A stretch of DNA of 64,000 nucleotides from Streptococcus suis. GTDB taxonomy: Bacteria; Bacillota; Bacilli; Lactobacillales; Streptococcaceae. Below, in pieces: positions 54,467 through 63,699 of this stretch (position 1 is its first letter; every line of letters begins with the position of its first letter). The position numbers and the translations under genes were made by a program. The DNA is taken from contig NZ_LR738724.1 of the NCBI RefSeq assembly GCF_902702775.1, positions 806,001 through 870,000 on the forward strand, read 5' to 3'. The notes under the pieces are model-generated. The model did not search any database and was not told where the DNA came from. It worked only from the letters and a program-made list of their open reading frames with translations.

Positions 54467-55138
54467 ATGATTAAAATATTGTTAGTGGAAGATGATTTAA
54501 GCCTATCAAATTCTGTTTTCGATTTCTTAGATGATTTTGCGGATGTTATACAGGTTTTTGATGGCGAAGAGGGCGTTTATGAGGCGGAAACAGGCGTTTA
54601 TGATTTGATTCTTTTGGATTTGATGTTGCCTGAAAAAGATGGCTTCCAAGTTTTGAAAGAGTTACGTGAAAAAGGTGTTACGACCCCTGTTCTGATTACA
54701 ACAGCCAAGGAAAGTCTAGAGGATAAAGGCCATGGTTTTGAATTGGGAGCTGATGACTACTTGACAAAACCGTTTTATTTAGAAGAATTGAAGATGCGAA
54801 TTCAAGCTCTATTAAAACGAGCGGGTAAGTTTAATGAAAACACACTAACTTATGGGGACGTGACCGTTGACTTATCGACAAACTCTACAACTGTAAATGG
54901 CGAAGAAGTTGAATTGCTAGGAAAAGAATTCGATCTACTAGTCTACTTCTTGCAAAATCAAAATGTTATCTTGCCAAAAACTCAAATTTTTGACCGTATT
55001 TGGGGATTTGACAGTGACACTACTATTTCAGTAGTAGAAGTATATGTTTCTAAAATTAGGAAAAAGTTGAAAGGAACGACCTTCGGGGAAAATCTTCAAA
55101 CCCTGCGTAGTGTCGGGTACATTCTAAAAAATGCCTAA
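54467..55138 (+). CDS. ciaR: Response regulator CiaR
   Basis: 223 aa, OmpR family. Receiver domain: [23 protein letters not shown], phosphoacceptor Asp in [26 protein letters not shown] and [11 protein letters not shown]-terminal winged helix: [53 protein letters not shown]. It is near-identical along most of its length to pneumococcal CiaR as I remember it. AAGGAG is six bases before the ATG at 54467 (the ATG at 54464 is too close). It controls competence, beta-lactam tolerance and virulence genes and small csRNAs in streptococci. Overlaps ciaH by 8 bp. Confidence 0.95.
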   Translation: MIKILLVEDDLSLSNSVFDFLDDFADVIQVFDGEEGVYEAETGVYDLILLDLMLPEKDGFQVLKELREKGVTTPVLITTAKESLEDKGHGFELGADDYLTKPFYLEELKMRIQALLKRAGKFNENTLTYGDVTVDLSTNSTTVNGEEVELLGKEFDLLVYFLQNQNVILPKTQIFDRIWGFDSDTTISVVEVYVSKIRKKLKGTTFGENLQTLRSVGYILKNA

Positions 55139-56510
55139 GCGAATCAGAAAATTAGTGTATACGGATAAATTTTCCTTCTTTATCCGTTATTTTGCAGTAT
55201 TTACCCTGATTTTTGGCTTGATGACAGCTATCATTTTTCAATTAATGCGTTCAACTATGTATCAAAATTCCGATAATACCTTGAAACGGATTAAGGAAGA
55301 ACCAGCGATGGCTGTTGGTTTTGCAATCGCAAGAACCTATGAGCCCAACTCTGTCTTTATACTTCAAGATAGCCCAACTAGTGAAGAAACGACGAGCTCT
55401 AGCTCAGATAGCATGCCTGTTTCTAAAGATCAAAAAAATACTAGAGATGGAGATCAGCTGAGATTAGGTGTCAATACTCATGTCTTACTCTATAGTAAAA
55501 GTGGAGAAATGGTCAATCCGGATACTTTTACTGGTTTGGCCGACCTACCGTTAGATAAGGAAAAATTGGGCGAAATTAAGGAAGCAACGGTTGAATCAAG
55601 CTTCGGTATGTCTGAAGATTATCGCTATGTGACGATTGAGCTGGCTACAGATGAACTAGGTTATTATTCGTCCTATGATATAAAATATGCGACAATTTTA
55701 GTGAATGTCAGCCAGATAAAATCCTCCATTGAGACCTATGAATCGACAGTTGCTATTGTTATGGTATCAGCTTGGCTCATTTCTATCTTGGCCAGTATTT
55801 ACCTATCAAATCTTAGCATGCGTCCAATTCTAATCAGCTATCAAAAACAAAAGGACTTTGTCGAAAATGCTAGTCATGAGTTGCGTACGCCGCTGGCTGT
55901 TCTCCAAAATCGTTTGGAGAGCCTGTTTCGCCATCCCGAAGCGACGATTTTAGAGAGTAGTGAAAGCATCGGATCTAGTTTGGAAGAAGTTCGAAATATG
56001 CGATTATTGACAACAAACCTGCTCAATTTGGCTCGTCGTGATGATGGCTTAAAAGTCGATATGATCGATGTCCAACCGAATTATTTTGATGAAATCTTTG
56101 CTAATTACCTTATGATTGCCGAAGAAAATGGAAAAACACTAACAGTTAATAATTTGATTCATCAGCCGATTCGAACAGATAAGGTCCTGATTAAACAGTT
56201 ACTTACCATTTTATTTGACAATGCCATGAAGTATACCGACGATGATGGCAGAATTCAAATTACAGCTAATATCAAGGATAAATCTGTCTACTTCACAGTT
56301 ACCGACAATGGTTTGGGAATCAGCGATGCCGATAAGAAGAAAATCTTTGATCGCTTTTATCGAGTTGATAAGGCCAGAACACGTCAAAAAGGTGGTTTCG
56401 GTCTAGGATTATCGTTGGCTCAGCAAATTATTAAGACACTAGGTGGGAAAATCTCTGTTAGAGATAACCAACCGAAAGGAACTATTTTTGAGGTAGGATT
56501 ACCTAAATAA
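55131..56510 (+). CDS. ciaH: Sensor histidine kinase CiaH
   Basis: 459 aa. Two membrane spans ([22 protein letters not shown] and [21 protein letters not shown]) enclose an extracellular sensor domain of about 170 residues. Then H-box [20 protein letters not shown] (His), N-box [13 protein letters not shown], and G boxes [39 protein letters not shown]. It phosphorylates CiaR. It overlaps the end of ciaR. A terminator follows. Confidence 0.95.
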   Translation: MPKRIRKLVYTDKFSFFIRYFAVFTLIFGLMTAIIFQLMRSTMYQNSDNTLKRIKEEPAMAVGFAIARTYEPNSVFILQDSPTSEETTSSSSDSMPVSKDQKNTRDGDQLRLGVNTHVLLYSKSGEMVNPDTFTGLADLPLDKEKLGEIKEATVESSFGMSEDYRYVTIELATDELGYYSSYDIKYATILVNVSQIKSSIETYESTVAIVMVSAWLISILASIYLSNLSMRPILISYQKQKDFVENASHELRTPLAVLQNRLESLFRHPEATILESSESIGSSLEEVRNMRLLTTNLLNLARRDDGLKVDMIDVQPNYFDEIFANYLMIAEENGKTLTVNNLIHQPIRTDKVLIKQLLTILFDNAMKYTDDDGRIQITANIKDKSVYFTVTDNGLGISDADKKKIFDRFYRVDKARTRQKGGFGLGLSLAQQIIKTLGGKISVRDNQPKGTIFEVGLPK

Positions 56511-56520
56511 AACAATATTA

Positions 56521-56552
56521 TTAGGCTAGGAAAATTCTAGTCTAATTTTTTT
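56521..56552 (+). terminator. ciaRH terminator
   Basis: TTAGGCTAG-GAAAATT-CTAGTCTAA followed by T7. Confidence 0.9.
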
Positions 56553-56610
56553 GTGTAGTTTGTCAGAAGCCTCCTAATTATGTTATACTTAAACAAGAAT
56601 GGAGGTAAAT

Positions 56611-57840
56611 ATGAGGAAAGTTTCTCGTGGCGTTTTAACCATATTATTGTCGGCGACAGTCCTTTCTGCTTGTTCAGGAGGAGGACAAGAGCTGAGTGAA
56701 CGTTTGGAAGCAGCTAAAATTGAATTTTCTAAAGAAAAAAAGCAACTAGAAGCAGAATTAACAGCATTAAAAGAAGAGGTTCAAGGAAATTTCTACTACC
56801 AACAATTGGATACTGATAAGGAACGTCGTGTCTATCTCCAATTTGTTAATGGACTCAGCAAGTGGATGCAAGTGATTGATATTGATTCTGTTAATGATGA
56901 AATATATTCGCGCGTCTATTTTTCTGTCGCTCATGATTATCCAGAATTTTACTGGCTAACAGATGAAGCGGCAATGACTGGCGGAGTGGATATATTGGAT
57001 TTAGAAGAGCCAGCGTATCCGACTGATTTATCTCCGACACGAAATAAAATAGAAGAGGAAGTGAATAAGATACTTGCTCAGGCACCAACAGGGTCGGACT
57101 ATGAGAAGGTTAAATATTTTTACGAGGTGATTATAAAGCAAACGGATTACGACCTTGAAGCCCTACAGACCAACTCTGTCACGTGGAGAAGCCAAGGAAT
57201 TACCAGTGTACTCTTAGATAAGAAATCGGTTTGTGCTGGCTATAGTCGCACCTTCCAATATTTATGTAAAAAAGCAGGCATTGATTGTATCTATGTCACA
57301 GGGCTTGCAAAAAATGGGCAAAACGGTGAGTTTGGGCATGCTTGGAATCTAATCAAGATAAATGGACAATACTATGGAGTTGATACGACTTGGGGAGACC
57401 CAGTTTTTGATCAAGCTATAAGTGGAGAAGCACATACAGATATTTCATACGATTATCTATGTGTCCCTGATGAAATCTTAGAGAGAAGTAGAATTGCTGA
57501 TACCGACCTCCTCGACTACTGGGGAGAAGAACAATATTACGAACCTAGAGCATTGACCTATCCAAAGTGCACAGATAATTCATTGAATTACTATGTTCAA
57601 AAGGGAGTCTATTTCACAAGCTTTGATGAAGCTGCAGTTTTACAGTCCATCACTGATCAGCGACTACAAGGTACGGATAAAGTAGTCTTGCAATTCGGAA
57701 CAGCAGAAGCAATGCAACAAATGATTACATTGGCCTCTACTGAAAATAATGCTATTTTTCAGGCTTTGGGCGATGTAGGAGAGTATCAGTACTATTATAA
57801 TGATCAAACCTATACATTTGAACTGGCAGATTGGTTCTAA
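56611..57840 (+). CDS. Transglutaminase-like lipoprotein
   Basis: 409 aa from the ATG at 56611 (GGAGG five bases upstream; the ATG at 56599 precedes the ribosome site). Lipobox TVLSACSGG. A coiled segment (LSERLEAAKIEFSKEKKQLEAELTALKEEV) leads to a transglutaminase-fold domain with the Cys-His-Asp triad: SVCAGYSRTFQYLCKKAGI, GEFGHAWNLIKINGQYYGVDTTWGDP. Bacterial members act as proteases or cross-linkers in the envelope. Substrate unknown. It has its own promoter (TTATACT near 56584) and stands alone. Confidence 0.85.
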   Translation: MRKVSRGVLTILLSATVLSACSGGGQELSERLEAAKIEFSKEKKQLEAELTALKEEVQGNFYYQQLDTDKERRVYLQFVNGLSKWMQVIDIDSVNDEIYSRVYFSVAHDYPEFYWLTDEAAMTGGVDILDLEEPAYPTDLSPTRNKIEEEVNKILAQAPTGSDYEKVKYFYEVIIKQTDYDLEALQTNSVTWRSQGITSVLLDKKSVCAGYSRTFQYLCKKAGIDCIYVTGLAKNGQNGEFGHAWNLIKINGQYYGVDTTWGDPVFDQAISGEAHTDISYDYLCVPDEILERSRIADTDLLDYWGEEQYYEPRALTYPKCTDNSLNYYVQKGVYFTSFDEAAVLQSITDQRLQGTDKVVLQFGTAEAMQQMITLASTENNAIFQALGDVGEYQYYYNDQTYTFELADWF

Positions 57841-58070
57841 CGAATTAGTTTGAATCTCAAGGAGCGTATTCTTCCCTAATAATAAAAAAATAGGGAGTGG
57901 GAAAGACATCCATGATGGCTCCGCCTCACCCACAGAATAATGAAAACGAACATAAAGCCCTCACTAGGTGTAGAATCTTAGTGAGGGCTTTGTGGTTGAC
58001 GAGTTAATGATGTTATTCATCGAGGGAAAAATTGATCCACTTTGTCTCGCCTCCTTATGGTGGAAAAAAC
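57841..58070. other. Intergenic region with a strong stem-loop
   Basis: No gene seen. AAAGCCCTCACTA (57954-57966) and TAGTGAGGGCTTT (57979-57991) form a perfect 13-bp stem with a 12-nt loop but no T-run behind, so it may be a terminator remnant or a mobile repeat. CCCTA/TAGGG around 57876-57896 gives a weaker stem. Confidence 0.55.
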
Positions 58071-58101
58071 AAAAAAAAGGAAACCCAAAGGTTTCTTTTT
58101 T
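58071..58101 (-). terminator. rpsT terminator
   Basis: Minus strand: GAAACC-TTTG-GGTTTC followed by C and T8; it lies 3 bp behind the rpsT stop. Confidence 0.9.
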
Positions 58102-58103
58102 AA

Positions 58104-58337
58104 TTAAGCAAGTTTTGATGCAAGACGTGCTTTATCGCGGCTTGCTTTGTTTTTGTGAATCAAACCTTTAGTTTCTGCTTTATCGATTGCTGAACTAGCA
58201 GCACGGAAAAGCTCTTCAGATGGGTTAGCTTCAAATGCTTTGATTGCAGTACGCATAGCTGATTTTTGTGCTGAGTTTTTCTCGTTTTGTTTAACGTTCA
58301 ATTCAGCGCGTTTGATAGCTGACTTAATGTTTGCCAA
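58104..58337 (-). CDS. rpsT: 30S ribosomal protein S20
   Basis: 77 aa. The sequence [35 protein letters not shown]...[23 protein letters not shown] is S20 throughout. The start is TTG at 58335-58337: GGAGGTG stands six bases ahead, and S20 proteins begin (M)ANIKSA; an upstream in-frame ATG would lie before the ribosome site. S20 helps assemble the 30S 5' domain. Usual order with coaA upstream, 73 bp away. Confidence 0.95.
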   Translation of the reverse strand: MANIKSAIKRAELNVKQNEKNSAQKSAMRTAIKAFEANPSEELFRAASSAIDKAETKGLIHKNKASRDKARLASKLA

Positions 58338-58410
58338 TGGTTTCACCTCCACCCTTTCTTGTACTAACTATACCATTATATCTGAAAAGAGTATTTTTGA
58401 CAAGTGAAAT

Positions 58411-59331
58411 TTATTTTTTTAGATAAATTTTATCAATCTCATGGTTTTCGGCCTTATGAAGAATAATATCAGCACGGTTTCTGGTTGGTTCAATGAATTT
58501 TTCTAAGTTAGCTAGATTAATGTTTTTCCAAGTATTCTGGGCAATAGATAGAATCTCAGGGTACGTCATCTGGGTAAAACGATGGTAATAGTTGTTAGGG
58601 TCATTTTTTGCCAATGTCAATAATTTTTGGAATCGCTCCAAGTACCAGGTTTCAATATGCTCCACATCAGCGTCAACGTATATAGATAGGTCAAAATAGT
58701 CACTGACATAGAGGCGTTGGTTTTGTGGATTTTGAAATACATTGATTCCTTCAACAATCAAGAAATCTGGAGACTTAATCTCCTGAGTTTTGTTGGGGAC
58801 AATATCATAGATTTCATGTGAATAGACAGGAATTTGGCAGTCGTAGCCGTTTTTTATCTTATCAAGGAAATCAATCAATTTCTCCATGTCATAGGACTCA
58901 GGAAACCCCTTTTTATTTAACAGTTGCCGTTCTTCTAAAACCGCATTTGGATGGAGAAATCCATCTGTTGTTACTAATTCAACCTTGGCGTGTTTAAATG
59001 TCCGAGCGATAAGAATTTGCAGCAATCTACTAGTTGTTGATTTGCCGACAGCAACACTTCCAGAAACGCCAATGATAAACGGTTGAGGCTTGATAGTTTT
59101 CTGTAGAAATAAACTCTTCGTAAAATTTAGGTCTTTGCGTGCTTTCCGATAGATATGGATAAGATTAACCAAAGGAAGATAGATGTCAGAAACCTCATGT
59201 AATTGGATGCGGTCGTTAAAACTTTTAATAGAATTTAGTTCGCTTTGACTAAGTGGAATGGTAGTCTTACGATGTAGTTGTTGCCAAGTGGCTCGGTCAA
59301 TTTGTTCAAAATTTAAAAATTCATTTTTCAT
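58411..59331 (-). CDS. coaA: Pantothenate kinase (type I)
   Basis: 306 aa. It phosphorylates pantothenate, the first step to coenzyme A. P-loop [18 protein letters not shown], then [36 protein letters not shown] and [12 protein letters not shown] fit the bacterial PRK-like PanK-I. AGGAAG precedes the ATG. It probably shares a transcript with rpsT and diverges from the nucleoside operon. Confidence 0.95.
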   Translation of the reverse strand: MKNEFLNFEQIDRATWQQLHRKTTIPLSQSELNSIKSFNDRIQLHEVSDIYLPLVNLIHIYRKARKDLNFTKSLFLQKTIKPQPFIIGVSGSVAVGKSTTSRLLQILIARTFKHAKVELVTTDGFLHPNAVLEERQLLNKKGFPESYDMEKLIDFLDKIKNGYDCQIPVYSHEIYDIVPNKTQEIKSPDFLIVEGINVFQNPQNQRLYVSDYFDLSIYVDADVEHIETWYLERFQKLLTLAKNDPNNYYHRFTQMTYPEILSIAQNTWKNINLANLEKFIEPTRNRADIILHKAENHEIDKIYLKK

Positions 59332-59404
59332 ACATAATTCTTCCTATAGGTAAGCGTTTCAATATCGATTTCATTTTATCATATTTTTCATGTAAGAAAA
59401 ACTC

Positions 59405-59442
59405 TTGAAAACGTTTTTAGGAAATGTTATAATAAGTACATG
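59405..59442 (+). promoter_or_regulatory. Leaderless-type promoter of the nucleoside operon with overlapping cre-like site
   Basis: TTGAAA (59405-59410), 17-bp spacer, TATAAT (59428-59433) preceded by TGT, then AAGTAC and ATG (59440). The start of transcription should fall on the ATG. TGAAAACGTTTTTA at 59406-59419 fits the CcpA consensus TGWAANCGNTNWCA except at position 13, and covers the -35. Confidence 0.65.
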
Positions 59443-60030
59443 TCCAATATGTATTACGAAAAAAATCCTACAGTAGCACATGATATTCATGAAATCCACG
59501 TAAACTTACTAGACACCCCAATGTCTTTCATGACAGATGCAGGTGTTTTTAGCAAGAAGATGGTTGATTATGGTAGTCAAGTGCTTTTAAAAACCCTTCA
59601 TTTTGAAAAAGGGGCATCGGTGTTGGATGTTGGTTGTGGTTATGGCCCAATTGGTTTGACACTTGCTAAGGTGTTCAGCACCAAGACAACACTGATTGAT
59701 ATTAATAGCAGAGCTTTGGATTTAGCTACAAAAAATGCTGAGAGGAATGGTGTTACCGCTAAAATTTATCAATCCAATATCTACGAAAACGTGGACGAAA
59801 CATTCAATCATATTGTTTCAAATCCACCTATTCGGGCCGGAAAATCGGTTGTACATGAAGTAATTGCTGGAGCCTTTCAACGCTTAGAGGTAAACGGAAC
59901 CTTGACCATTGTCATTCAAAAGAAACAAGGTGCACCGAGTGCCAAGGCTAAGATGGAAGAGGTGTTCGGCAACTGCCAGATTATAAAGAAAGACAAGGGT
60001 TACTACATCCTTGAAAGTGTGAGAGAATGA
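59440..60030 (+). CDS. Class I SAM-dependent methyltransferase (RsmC-like)
   Basis: 196 aa. SAM motif I VLDVGCGYGPIGLTLAK, acidic loop TLIDINSRALDLA and catalytic VSNPPIRAGK (an NPP motif of N-methyltransferases such as RsmC, G1207 of 16S rRNA). It is shorter than E. coli RsmC because only the catalytic half is present, as usual in Firmicutes. First gene of the nucleoside operon; overlaps pdp by 4 bp. The ATG has no ribosome site. Confidence 0.85.
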   Translation: MSNMYYEKNPTVAHDIHEIHVNLLDTPMSFMTDAGVFSKKMVDYGSQVLLKTLHFEKGASVLDVGCGYGPIGLTLAKVFSTKTTLIDINSRALDLATKNAERNGVTAKIYQSNIYENVDETFNHIVSNPPIRAGKSVVHEVIAGAFQRLEVNGTLTIVIQKKQGAPSAKAKMEEVFGNCQIIKKDKGYYILESVRE

Positions 60031-61304
60031 GAGCAGTTGATTTAATTCAAAAAAAGCGTGATGGCTTAGAACTATCGTCTGAAGAAATCAAATGGTTGAT
60101 TGATGGATATGTAGCCGGGACAGTACCGGATTATCAAATGTCAGCCTTGGCGATGGCGATTTATTTCAAAGGGATGTCAACACGTGAGATTTCTGATTTG
60201 ACAATGTCCATGGTTGCAACAGGTGAACAGATTGATTTGTCTGCAATTCCAGGCATCAAGGTAGATAAGCATTCTACAGGTGGTGTCGGAGATAAGGTTA
60301 CACTCATCTTAGCGCCATTGGTAGCAAGTTTTGATATTCCAGTTGCAAAGATGAGCGGTCGTGGACTTGGTCATACTGGCGGAACTTTGGATAAGTTAGA
60401 GTCAATCAAAGGATACCAGATTGAAGTTAGTCAAGAAGATTTCATCAAGCAAGTTCAAGATACTGGTGTTGCAGTTATTGGACAGTCAGACAATCTTGTC
60501 AAAGCTGATAAATTACTCTATGCCCTTCGAGATGTGACAGCAACCGTTGACATTATTCCACTGATTGCCAGCTCGGTAATGTCTAAGAAAATTGCTGCAG
60601 GTGCGGATGCGATTCTTCTAGATGTAACAGTGGGAGAAGGCGCCTTCATGAAGACCGTTGAAGAAGCACGGGTTCTAGCTCAAACCATGGTGGATCTTGG
60701 GAAGGCGGTTGGGCGTAAGACAGTTGCAGTTTTGACTGACATGTCTCAACCAGTTGGAACTTCGATTGGAAATCGTTTGGAAATTTTAGAGGCTATTGAA
60801 ATTTTACAGGGTAAAGGTCGAGAAGATGTTACCGAATTTATCTGTGAACTAGCCCAAATTATGTTGGGGCTTGCAAATGTTGAGAAAAGCATTGAAGAAG
60901 TACGCCAACATATTGACAATGGTGCAGCTTTGAAGAAATTTGAAGAGATGGTCCTTGCCCAAGGTGGTGACTTAGAAGATTTATATCGTCCAGTTCAGGT
61001 TACACAGCAAGTTCCAGTTCTTGCGGAGGAGGATGGATACCTTGTGGGGCTTCCTGCGTTGGAATTCGGTCTCTTTGCAATGAAACTTGGTGCAGGTCGC
61101 GCAGTCAAGACAGACGATTTAGATTATGAAACAGGTATTGTTTTCCATAAGAAAGTAGGGGAAGCTGTTTCTAAGGGTGAACAAATCGCAACGATTTATG
61201 CCAATGAAAATATTTCGGAAAACATGCTTACAAATTTCCAAAAAAATGTTAAAATAGATAAAGAAAGTGTAAAAACGAAAGAAATCATAGAGATTATTTC
61301 TTAA
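60027..61304 (+). CDS. pdp: Pyrimidine-nucleoside phosphorylase
   Basis: 425 aa. It splits (deoxy)uridine and thymidine to base and (deoxy)ribose 1-phosphate. Motifs: the signature KMSGRGLGHTGGTLDKLES, KVDKHSTGGVGDKVTL (phosphate) and LYALRDVTATVDIIPLIASSVMSKK. Both lobes are complete. It overlaps the methyltransferase by 4 bp (ATGA), with GAGAGAA upstream; deoC follows after 15 bp and uses the deoxyribose product. Confidence 0.95.
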   Translation: MRAVDLIQKKRDGLELSSEEIKWLIDGYVAGTVPDYQMSALAMAIYFKGMSTREISDLTMSMVATGEQIDLSAIPGIKVDKHSTGGVGDKVTLILAPLVASFDIPVAKMSGRGLGHTGGTLDKLESIKGYQIEVSQEDFIKQVQDTGVAVIGQSDNLVKADKLLYALRDVTATVDIIPLIASSVMSKKIAAGADAILLDVTVGEGAFMKTVEEARVLAQTMVDLGKAVGRKTVAVLTDMSQPVGTSIGNRLEILEAIEILQGKGREDVTEFICELAQIMLGLANVEKSIEEVRQHIDNGAALKKFEEMVLAQGGDLEDLYRPVQVTQQVPVLAEEDGYLVGLPALEFGLFAMKLGAGRAVKTDDLDYETGIVFHKKVGEAVSKGEQIATIYANENISENMLTNFQKNVKIDKESVKTKEIIEIIS

Positions 61305-61319
61305 TGTACGGAGAAAACC

Positions 61320-61982
61320 ATGAAATTGAATAAATATATTGACCATACAATCTTGAAACCTGAGACAACACAAGAGCAGGTTGAAAAGATTTTGGCAGAA
61401 GCAAAAGAATATGATTTTGCAAGTGTCTGTGTTAACCCAACTTGGGTCGCTTTAGCAGCTGAAAGCTTGAAAGATAGTGATGTAAAAGTGTGTACGGTTA
61501 TTGGTTTCCCTCTCGGAGCAAACACACCTGCTGTAAAAGCATTCGAAACAAAAGATGCAATTTCAAATGGAGCAGATGAGATTGACATGGTTATCAATAT
61601 CGGTGCTCTGAAGACTGGAAATTACGATTTGGTTTTGGAGGATATTAAAGCTGTTGTAGAAGCAAGTGGTGATAAACTAGTCAAAGTTATCATCGAAGCA
61701 TGCCTTCTTACTGATGATGAGAAAGTGAAAGCTTGTCAATTATCTCAAGAAGCTGGTGCGGACTATGTTAAAACATCTACAGGATTTTCTACAGGCGGTG
61801 CTACAGTAGCGGATGTTGCCTTAATGAGAAAAACAGTAGGTCCTGATATGGGAGTGAAGGCTTCAGGTGGTGCACGTTCGTATGAAGATGCTATTGCTTT
61901 TATCGAAGCAGGAGCGTCTCGTATTGGTGCGTCATCAGGCGTGGCAATCATGAATGGAGCACAGGCGGATGGAGACTATTGA
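61320..61982 (+). CDS. deoC: Deoxyribose-phosphate aldolase
   Basis: 220 aa. It cleaves deoxyribose 5-phosphate to acetaldehyde and glyceraldehyde 3-phosphate. The Schiff-base Lys is in [10 protein letters not shown]; a second essential Lys lies in [16 protein letters not shown]; the C-terminus [11 protein letters not shown] is usual. It overlaps cdd by 14 bp. Feeds carbon from nucleosides into glycolysis. Confidence 0.96.
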   Translation: MKLNKYIDHTILKPETTQEQVEKILAEAKEYDFASVCVNPTWVALAAESLKDSDVKVCTVIGFPLGANTPAVKAFETKDAISNGADEIDMVINIGALKTGNYDLVLEDIKAVVEASGDKLVKVIIEACLLTDDEKVKACQLSQEAGADYVKTSTGFSTGGATVADVALMRKTVGPDMGVKASGGARSYEDAIAFIEAGASRIGASSGVAIMNGAQADGDY

Positions 61983-62358
61983 TTTAATTGAATTAGCTGT
62001 AAAAAACAGTCAAAAAGCATACGTACCGTACTCAAAGTTTCCAGTTAGTGCAGTTCTTGTAGCTAAGACAGGGGAAATATTTACGGGTGTAAACATTGAA
62101 AATGCGAGCTTTGGTTTGACCAATTGCGCTGAAAGGACAGCTATTTTCAAGGCCATTTCTGAAGGTGTGAAAGATTTTTCTGAGATCATTATTTATGGTG
62201 AAACAGAAAAGCCAATATCTCCTTGTGGAGCTTGTCGCCAAGTTATGGCAGAATTTTTTGATAAGGATTTAAAAGTGACCTTGGTCGCTAAAGATAAATC
62301 GACAGTCGAGATGACAGTCGGGGAATTACTTCCATATTCCTTTACAGACTTAACCTAG
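61969..62358 (+). CDS. cdd: Cytidine deaminase
   Basis: 129 aa. It turns cytidine and deoxycytidine into uridine forms that pdp can use. Zinc site: [11 protein letters not shown] (Cys and catalytic Glu) and [13 protein letters not shown] (two Cys). The ATG at 61969 lies within deoC after GCGGATGGAG; an upstream start at 61954 would add only five residues. Confidence 0.95.
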   Translation: METIDLIELAVKNSQKAYVPYSKFPVSAVLVAKTGEIFTGVNIENASFGLTNCAERTAIFKAISEGVKDFSEIIIYGETEKPISPCGACRQVMAEFFDKDLKVTLVAKDKSTVEMTVGELLPYSFTDLT

Positions 62359-62438
62359 TCTGTATGACAGTCATTTGACTGTAGCAATATTACTCTGCAA
62401 CAATGTAGTTGCAAAAAGATTTTTAGGAGGGTTCAGAA

Positions 62439-63506
62439 ATGAACAAGAAACTTGTTGGACTTGGTCTAGCAGCTGTTGCGGCTGTATCTTTGGCTGCATG
62501 TGGTAACCGTGCTTCAAAAAGCAGTAGCTCAGAAGCATCTTCATCAGCGGACACATCTGTGAAAGCTGCTATCGTTACTGACATTGGTGGTGTTGATGAC
62601 CGTTCATTTAACCAATCTGCATGGGAAGGTCTTCAAGAATGGGGTAATGCAGCTGGTCTTTCTAAAGGTAATGGCTACGATTACTTCCAATCAGCTAATG
62701 AATCAGAATACATCACAAACCTTGATTCAGCTGTTGCTGGTGGTTACAACCTTGTGTTCGGTATTGGTTTTGCCTTGGAGAGTGCGATTGCTGAGGTTGC
62801 ACCAAATAATCCTGACACACACTATGTAATCGTGGATAGTGTTGTTCCAGATCAAGACAACGTAGTTAGCGTAGGTTTCGCAGACCATGAAGCATCATAT
62901 CTTGCTGGTGTTGCTGCAGCTAAGTCAACTAAAACAAACCACGTAGGTTTCATCGGTGGTATGGAAGGTGTTATCATCGATCGCTTTGAAGCTGGTTTCG
63001 TTGCGGGTGCTAAGTCTGTAAACAAAGATATCAAGATTACAGTTGACTATGCAGGTTCATTTGGTGATGCTGCTAAAGGTCAAACTCTTGCAGCTGCTCA
63101 ATATGCTGCAGGTGCAGATGTTATCTTCCACGCTTCTGGTGGTACTGGTAACGGTGTATTTGCTGCTGCTAAAGCAGAAAATGAAACTCGTAATGAAGCA
63201 GATAAAGTTTGGGTAATCGGTGTTGACCGTGACCAATCAGCAGAAGGTGAATACACTTCTAAAGATGGTAAGTCTTCTAACTTTGTATTGGCTTCAACAT
63301 TGAAACAAGTTGGTACTTCAGTTAAAGATATTGCAACTAAAGCTGTCGCAGGTGAATTCCCTGGTGGTCAAGTACTTCAATTCTCATTGAAAGATAAAGG
63401 TGTTGAATTGGCAGAAACTAACCTTTCAGAAGATGCTTCTAAAGCAGTTGCAGATGCTAAGCAAGCTATCTTGGATGGCAAAGTAGAAGTTCCTGAAAAA
63501 CCTTAA
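62439..63506 (+). CDS. BMP-family nucleoside-binding lipoprotein
   Basis: 355 aa. Lipobox SLAACGNR, a Ser-rich linker (SKSSSSEASSSADTS), then the Bmp/PnrA fold: IVTDIGGVDDRSFNQSAWEGLQ, GVAAAKSTKTNHVGFIGGMEG, FHASGGTGNGVFAAA and VIGVDRDQSAEG. It binds nucleosides (purine or pyrimidine) for the ABC importer encoded next. It is in an operon with pdp, deoC and cdd. Codon use is biased toward high expression. AGGAGG is found before the ATG. Hairpins behind it probably lower expression of the downstream ABC genes. Confidence 0.93.
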   Translation: MNKKLVGLGLAAVAAVSLAACGNRASKSSSSEASSSADTSVKAAIVTDIGGVDDRSFNQSAWEGLQEWGNAAGLSKGNGYDYFQSANESEYITNLDSAVAGGYNLVFGIGFALESAIAEVAPNNPDTHYVIVDSVVPDQDNVVSVGFADHEASYLAGVAAAKSTKTNHVGFIGGMEGVIIDRFEAGFVAGAKSVNKDIKITVDYAGSFGDAAKGQTLAAAQYAAGADVIFHASGGTGNGVFAAAKAENETRNEADKVWVIGVDRDQSAEGEYTSKDGKSSNFVLASTLKQVGTSVKDIATKAVAGEFPGGQVLQFSLKDKGVELAETNLSEDASKAVADAKQAILDGKVEVPEKP

Positions 63507-63534
63507 TGAATTTCTTTTCGACAATTCCGATTCG

Positions 63535-63559
63535 GCGACCCGACGGGGTCGCCGTTTTC
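63535..63559 (+). terminator. Partial terminator after the BMP lipoprotein
   Basis: GGCGACCC-GACG-GGGTCGCC followed by G and T4: a very stable stem with a short T-run, set between the binding protein and its own ATPase. Likely a read-through terminator. Confidence 0.75.
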
Positions 63560-63563
63560 GGGC

Positions 63564-63611
63564 TGAGATTTTTCTCAGTAAAGCCTATCAGCTATGGTAG
63601 GTTTTACTGAC
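63564..63611 (+). promoter_or_regulatory. Two overlapping, mutually exclusive hairpins
   Basis: CTGAGA-TTTT-TCTCAG (63564-63579) shares bases with TCAGTAAAGCCTA / TAGGTTTTACTGA (63576-63611, 13 bp with one G-T pair). Only one can form at a time. An AGTAC/GTACT stem follows at about 63640. Confidence 0.5.
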
Positions 63612-63699
63612 AAAAATGGTATAGTTGATGAAGAATTTTAAGTACTAAAGTGGTACTGAAGAATTTTCAGAAGGCTATAGTCAGAAAGGATAATAGATT

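Noticed and set aside
59348..59366. Second cre-like sequence (GGTAAGCGTTTCAA) near the coaA start
   Set aside because: Two to three mismatches to the consensus on either strand; too weak to list.
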